Origin: Gammaproteobacteria bacterium
Lineage (GTDB): Bacteria; Pseudomonadota; Gammaproteobacteria; Steroidobacterales; GCA-2729495
DNA: 64,000 nt
Reading direction: 5' to 3'
Assembly: GCA_021773815.1 (NCBI GenBank)
Contig: JAJFJS010000035.1
Coordinates: 1 to 64,000 of the forward strand
In this document: piece by piece, positions 60,934-64,000 of the stretch
How positions within the stretch are numbered: position 1 is the stretch's first letter
How the letters are laid out: each line of letters begins with the position of its first letter
Notes under the pieces: model-generated
Databases searched by the model: none
Told to the model about the DNA's origin: nothing
What the model saw: the letters and a program-made list of their open reading frames with translations, nothing else
Translations under genes and position numbers: made by a program

Positions 60934-61710
60934 GTGTCCGCCCCAGCCCTGCTCGTCGAACGACGCGATCGCATCCTGACGCTGACGATCAACCGACCCG
61001 AAAAGCGCAATGCGTTGCGCATGGATCTGCTCGATGCGCTCGGCGCGGCGCTAGCTGCACATGCGACAGACGCTTCGCTGCGCATCGCCGTCATTACCGC
61101 AAGCGGTGACCGCTGCTTTGCGGCCGGCGGCGACCTCGATGAACTGGCGGCGATTCGCTCAACGGAAGATGCCGAGGCGATGTCCCGGCGCGGACGCCGG
61201 GCACTCGACCAGGTCCGCGCATTTCCGCTGCCGGTCGTCGCCGCATTGAATGGTCTGGCGCTCGGCGGCGGTGCGGAACTGGCGATGGCCTGCGACCTGC
61301 GCATCGCGGCGGCCACGGCCGAAATCGGCTTCCTGCAGGGACAACTCGGCGTCACAACCGCCTGGGGCGGGGGCATCGACCTGATCGCGGCGGTCGGCAA
61401 CCGGCGCGCCCTGGACCTGTTGATCAGCGCGCGGCGACTGGCGGCGGACGAGGCGCTGTCGATCGGCCTGTTCGATCGGGTATGTGCGAACGACGAAGCG
61501 CTCGACGCCTGCCTCATGGCCTTCCTGCGGCCATACGTCGATCGCAGCCGCCAGGTTGTCGCAGGGTTCAAGGCGCTCACGGCAGCGCATCGCCGCGAGT
61601 TGCACCAGACGCTGTCGAGCGTCGAGCAATCGCGCTTTGTCGCAGCGTGGACCCATGACGATCACTGGGCAGCCGTCGAGCACGCGGCCGCGGCACGCGC
61701 AAAGAAATAG
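60934..61710 (+). CDS. Enoyl-CoA hydratase/isomerase family protein
   Basis: About 258 residues from a GTG at 60934, the first in-frame start after the MaoC stop. Crotonase fold: LTINRPEKRNALRMDLLDAL, AAGGDLDELA oxyanion part, ALNGLALGGGAELAMACDLRIAAATAEIGF. One of the two hydratase glutamates is present (GGAELAM), but at the second (in rat, PEILLG) the sequence reads QGQLGVTTAWGG, with Gln. This argues against a standard hydratase and for an isomerase, hydrolase or lyase activity. Tight coupling to the MaoC-type gene. No substrate assigned. Confidence 0.85.
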   Translation: MSAPALLVERRDRILTLTINRPEKRNALRMDLLDALGAALAAHATDASLRIAVITASGDRCFAAGGDLDELAAIRSTEDAEAMSRRGRRALDQVRAFPLPVVAALNGLALGGGAELAMACDLRIAAATAEIGFLQGQLGVTTAWGGGIDLIAAVGNRRALDLLISARRLAADEALSIGLFDRVCANDEALDACLMAFLRPYVDRSRQVVAGFKALTAAHRRELHQTLSSVEQSRFVAAWTHDDHWAAVEHAAAARAKK

Positions 61711-61723
61711 CGCTGGCCGGCGC

Positions 61724-63391
61724 TCAGGACTCTGCGTCGCGCAACTCGCGCCGCAGGATCTTGCCCACCGCCGATTTCGGCAACGTCGCGCGGAATTCGA
61801 CGAGCTTCGGGACCTTGTACGCGGCAAGCCGCTCCCGGCAAAAGGCGCGAATCGTGTCGACATCGACGACGGCACCAGGCCTGAGCACGACAAAGATCTT
61901 GACGACCTCGCGCCCGCGTTCGTCGCGTACGCCGATGCACGCGGCCTCGTGCACGTCGGGATGCATCGTCACGACGTTTTCGACCTCATTCGGGTACACA
62001 TTGAAACCGGAAACGATGATCATGTCTTTCTTGCGATCGACGATCCTGAAATATCCCTGTTCGTCGACGACGGCAATATCACCCGTCCGAAAGAAACCGT
62101 CATCGGTCATCACGGCGGCCGTCGCCTCGCGGTTGTTCCAGTAACCGGACATGACCTGCGGTCCACGGACGCACAGCTCGCCGGCTTCGCCGATCGGCAT
62201 CTCGCTACCGCTCTCGTCCCGCAGTGAAACATCGGTGCTCGGCAGCGGCAGCCCGATGCTGCCGCGAAACTCCGTCAGGCCCATCGGATTGGAGGTGATG
62301 ACCGGCGATGTCTCGGACAGGCCGTACCCCTCGGTGATAACCATTCCGGTGACATCAAACCATTGCCGTGCCGTATCGTCGAGCACGGCCATGCCGCCCG
62401 CCGAAACGATCTTCAGATGGGAGAAATCGACACCGGCAAAGTCCGGATAATTGACCAGGCTCTGGTACAGCGTATTGACGCCGGTAATCGCCGTGAACGG
62501 ATATTTTTTCATCTCGCGAACGAACGCCGCTGTGTCGCGCGGATCGGTGATCAGCAGGTTGTGCCCGCCGTGGCTCAGGTAGCACAGGCAGTTACACATC
62601 AATGCATAGACGTGATACAGCGGCAGCGCCGTGACGATCAGCTCGCGACCCTCCTCGATGCCCGCCGCAAACCACGCATTGAGCTGACGCACGTTGGCGA
62701 CGAGGTTGCGATGGTGGAGCATCGCCCCCTTGGCCCGGCCCGTCGTGCCGCCGGTGTATTGCAGAACGGCCAGGTCCGCACCGGTCATCCGCTCCTCGCT
62801 AAACCCGTCCGGCGCGGTCTCGAGCACCTGCCGAAATCCGACGGCACCGGCGATTCGCCAGGCCGGCACCCTGCGCTTGATATAGCGCACGGCGAAATTG
62901 ACGATTTGCCGCCGCGGGAACGGCAGCAGGTCGCCGATGTCCGTGACGATGACGCGATCCACGGCGGTTTCACCGATGACATCGGCCAGCGTGGCGGCGC
63001 TCGTCGAGGCGATAACGATCGCCCGCGCGCCCGAATCGATCAGCTGATACTCAAGTTCCCGCGGCGTATACAGCGGGTTCACGTTGACGATGACCAGACC
63101 GGCCCGCAGCGCCCCGAACAACGCGACCGGATACTGCAGCAGGTTCGGCATCATGATCGCGATGCGATCGCCTCGCGAGAGGCGGCCCTCGGTCTGCAGC
63201 CAGGCCGCGAAGCGCTTCGTCAGGTCATCGAGTTCGGCGTAGGTCAGCGACGCACCGAGGTTCGAATAGGCAATCCGGTCGGGAAACCGACGACAGGCGC
63301 TGCCGAACAGATCCAGCAGCGATTCGGCCGGATCCAGGTCGAGCTCGTGCGGCACGCCCTCGGTATATTGCTTGAGCCAGATTTTTTCCAT
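61724..63391 (-). CDS. fadD: Long-chain fatty-acid CoA ligase
   Basis: Predicted 555 residues. It activates fatty acids to acyl-CoA with ATP. AMP-binding signatures: YTGGTTGRAKGAMLHHRN, the second motif GYGLSETSPVI, YFRIVDRKKDMIIVSGFNVYPNEVE and the C-terminal Lys motif LPKSAVGKILRREL. The N-terminal EKIWLKQYTEGVPHEL agrees with FadD-type proteins. Convergent with the crotonase gene, with only 13 bp between stops. A preceding region of 380 bp carries a palindromic element. Confidence 0.95.
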   Translation of the reverse strand: MEKIWLKQYTEGVPHELDLDPAESLLDLFGSACRRFPDRIAYSNLGASLTYAELDDLTKRFAAWLQTEGRLSRGDRIAIMMPNLLQYPVALFGALRAGLVIVNVNPLYTPRELEYQLIDSGARAIVIASTSAATLADVIGETAVDRVIVTDIGDLLPFPRRQIVNFAVRYIKRRVPAWRIAGAVGFRQVLETAPDGFSEERMTGADLAVLQYTGGTTGRAKGAMLHHRNLVANVRQLNAWFAAGIEEGRELIVTALPLYHVYALMCNCLCYLSHGGHNLLITDPRDTAAFVREMKKYPFTAITGVNTLYQSLVNYPDFAGVDFSHLKIVSAGGMAVLDDTARQWFDVTGMVITEGYGLSETSPVITSNPMGLTEFRGSIGLPLPSTDVSLRDESGSEMPIGEAGELCVRGPQVMSGYWNNREATAAVMTDDGFFRTGDIAVVDEQGYFRIVDRKKDMIIVSGFNVYPNEVENVVTMHPDVHEAACIGVRDERGREVVKIFVVLRPGAVVDVDTIRAFCRERLAAYKVPKLVEFRATLPKSAVGKILRRELRDAES

Positions 63392-63534
63392 GCACCGTCC
63401 GGGTTCGGCTACTCAACAGGCTGCTGGTCGGGTTATTGTCGCATCGCGACGGGGCCTTTGCACCCGTCCCGTCACGGCCGGCGGTGCACTGTTGCACGAA
63501 TCCCCTTGGCAGCTGACGACGAATGCTGCTAGCG

Positions 63535-63691
63535 TGCATTATTCATGAAGGCGGCGCCGACTGCGGCCAATCGCATACTGAGTCGAGCCTCGTGACAACA
63601 CGAGAACTTAACAGTCTGTATATTCGGCGGGCGCCTGTCTCGGTTGTGCCGGCCCGTGGCGGCACAACGGCGATCCTTCATGAATAATGCA
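63535..63691. repeat. 157-bp MITE-like element with 17-bp perfect terminal inverted repeats
   Basis: TGCATTATTCATGAAGG at 63535-63551 is the exact reverse complement of 63675-63691. Inside lie two hairpins: CTCGTG-ACAA-CACGAG (63589-63604) and GTTGTGCCG/CGGCACAAC (about 63637-63666). It has no ORF of its own. No clear target-site duplication is seen. Located between fadD and the HMG-CoA reductase gene. Confidence 0.72.
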
Positions 63692-63774
63692 GGCGAAGGT
63701 CCATGCCGCCTTGTTGCGGCCATTGAAAGCACCTTATATAAAGGTGCCTGAACACCAGCGTGACGGAGTGAAAA

Positions 63775-64000
63775 GTGGCCGGATCGAGAATTCCTCGTTT
63801 TTACAAGATGAGCGTCGACGAGCGTGTCCGCGCGGTCCGCGACCAGGGGCTGCTGACGGACCGGGATCTCGACAGCCTGCTGTCCGGCGAAACGACACTG
63901 GGCGTCAACGCCGCCGACAAGATGATCGAGAACGTCATCGGCGTGCTCGGCCTGCCGATCGGCCTCGGACTGAATTTCCTGATCAACAGCAAGGAATACG
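63775..64000 (+). CDS. mvaA: Class II 3-hydroxy-3-methylglutaryl-CoA reductase (partial, N-terminal part)
   Basis: 75 codons are visible from a GTG at 63775 (GGAG 6 nt upstream) before the right edge. The start is SRIPRFYKMSVDERVRAVRDQGLL, then an AADKMIENVIGVLGLPIGLGLNFLINSKEY stretch; the ENVIG-LP-GL-LNFLIN run is diagnostic of class II (degradative-type) HMG-CoA reductase. This enzyme interconverts mevalonate and HMG-CoA. Most gammaproteobacteria use the MEP pathway, so the presence of a mevalonate-pathway or mevalonate-degrading gene is notable. Confidence 0.88.
   Translation, partial: MAGSRIPRFYKMSVDERVRAVRDQGLLTDRDLDSLLSGETTLGVNAADKMIENVIGVLGLPIGLGLNFLINSKEY

Overview
The window is GC-rich chromosomal DNA with a proteobacterial gene style: overlapping stop/start junctions, GTG/TTG starts and Shine-Dalgarno sites. 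The gene content points to a gammaproteobacterium. It includes glpD, proBA, ilvH, an NADP-type icd, a PhoPQ-like two-component system, a GEMM-I c-di-GMP riboswitch, a PEP-CTERM-like exported protein of the 'VPVPAAVWLF' type and a CRP-type operator. The combination resembles environmental, possibly marine, lineages such as Woeseiaceae/Steroidobacterales, but that placement is an inference. I see no tRNA, rRNA, CRISPR, prophage or intact insertion sequence.

Region 1 (1-16654, all minus strand) is one long envelope locus. From upstream to downstream it encodes: a multihaem HzsA-like lipoprotein; two outer-membrane beta-barrel proteins, one with an SH3b domain; a redox module of TlpA, DUF4266, DUF3570 and ApbE; then, behind a CRP-like site and a c-di-GMP-I riboswitch, a TlpA-like protein, a small exported protein, three TPR proteins, an ExbB/TolQ-type channel, two ExbD/TolR-type subunits and an AgmX/PglI-like TonB protein cut by the left edge. 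The second half resembles the Agl/Glt energised envelope machinery of Myxococcus. The riboswitch suggests that c-di-GMP sets its synthesis.

Region 2 (16858-24907) carries a plus-strand set of exported proteins (cytochrome c-like, LamG/cytochrome c lipoprotein, Tat-exported protein) divergent from the HzsA-like gene. It is followed by a PEP-CTERM-like protein and a zinc-ribbon methyltransferase. Region 3 (24992-36477) has a PepSY/response regulator/histidine kinase operon, a SYLF lipid-binding protein, an MscS channel, a large AAA/STAND-type ATPase with WD40 repeats, a small unknown protein and a TonB-dependent receptor. Several palindromic intergenic repeats with shared cores lie between these genes.

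Region 4 (36593-46734) is metabolic: icd, an exported unknown, glpD, and an ilvH-proB-proA operon transcribed divergently from the acetolactate synthase large subunit, then an aldehyde dehydrogenase. Region 5 (46861-58639, minus) is a nine-gene operon that I cannot match to a described system, ending in a pterin dehydratase gene. It encodes two lipoproteins, a membrane Ser/Thr kinase, an FHA-PEGA-SUMF1 membrane protein, a small exported protein, a MotA/TolQ-like channel, an Hsp70-like ATPase fused to FHA, and two VWA proteins whose N-terminal helix looks like that of TolR/ExbD. It reads as a kinase-controlled, ion-gradient-driven machine spanning the envelope, and is my main candidate for an undescribed system.

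Region 6 (58640-64000) holds an MFS transporter, MaoC-like and enoyl-CoA hydratase-like genes, a convergent fadD, a 157-bp element with 17-bp terminal inverted repeats, and the start of a class II HMG-CoA reductase gene cut by the right edge.
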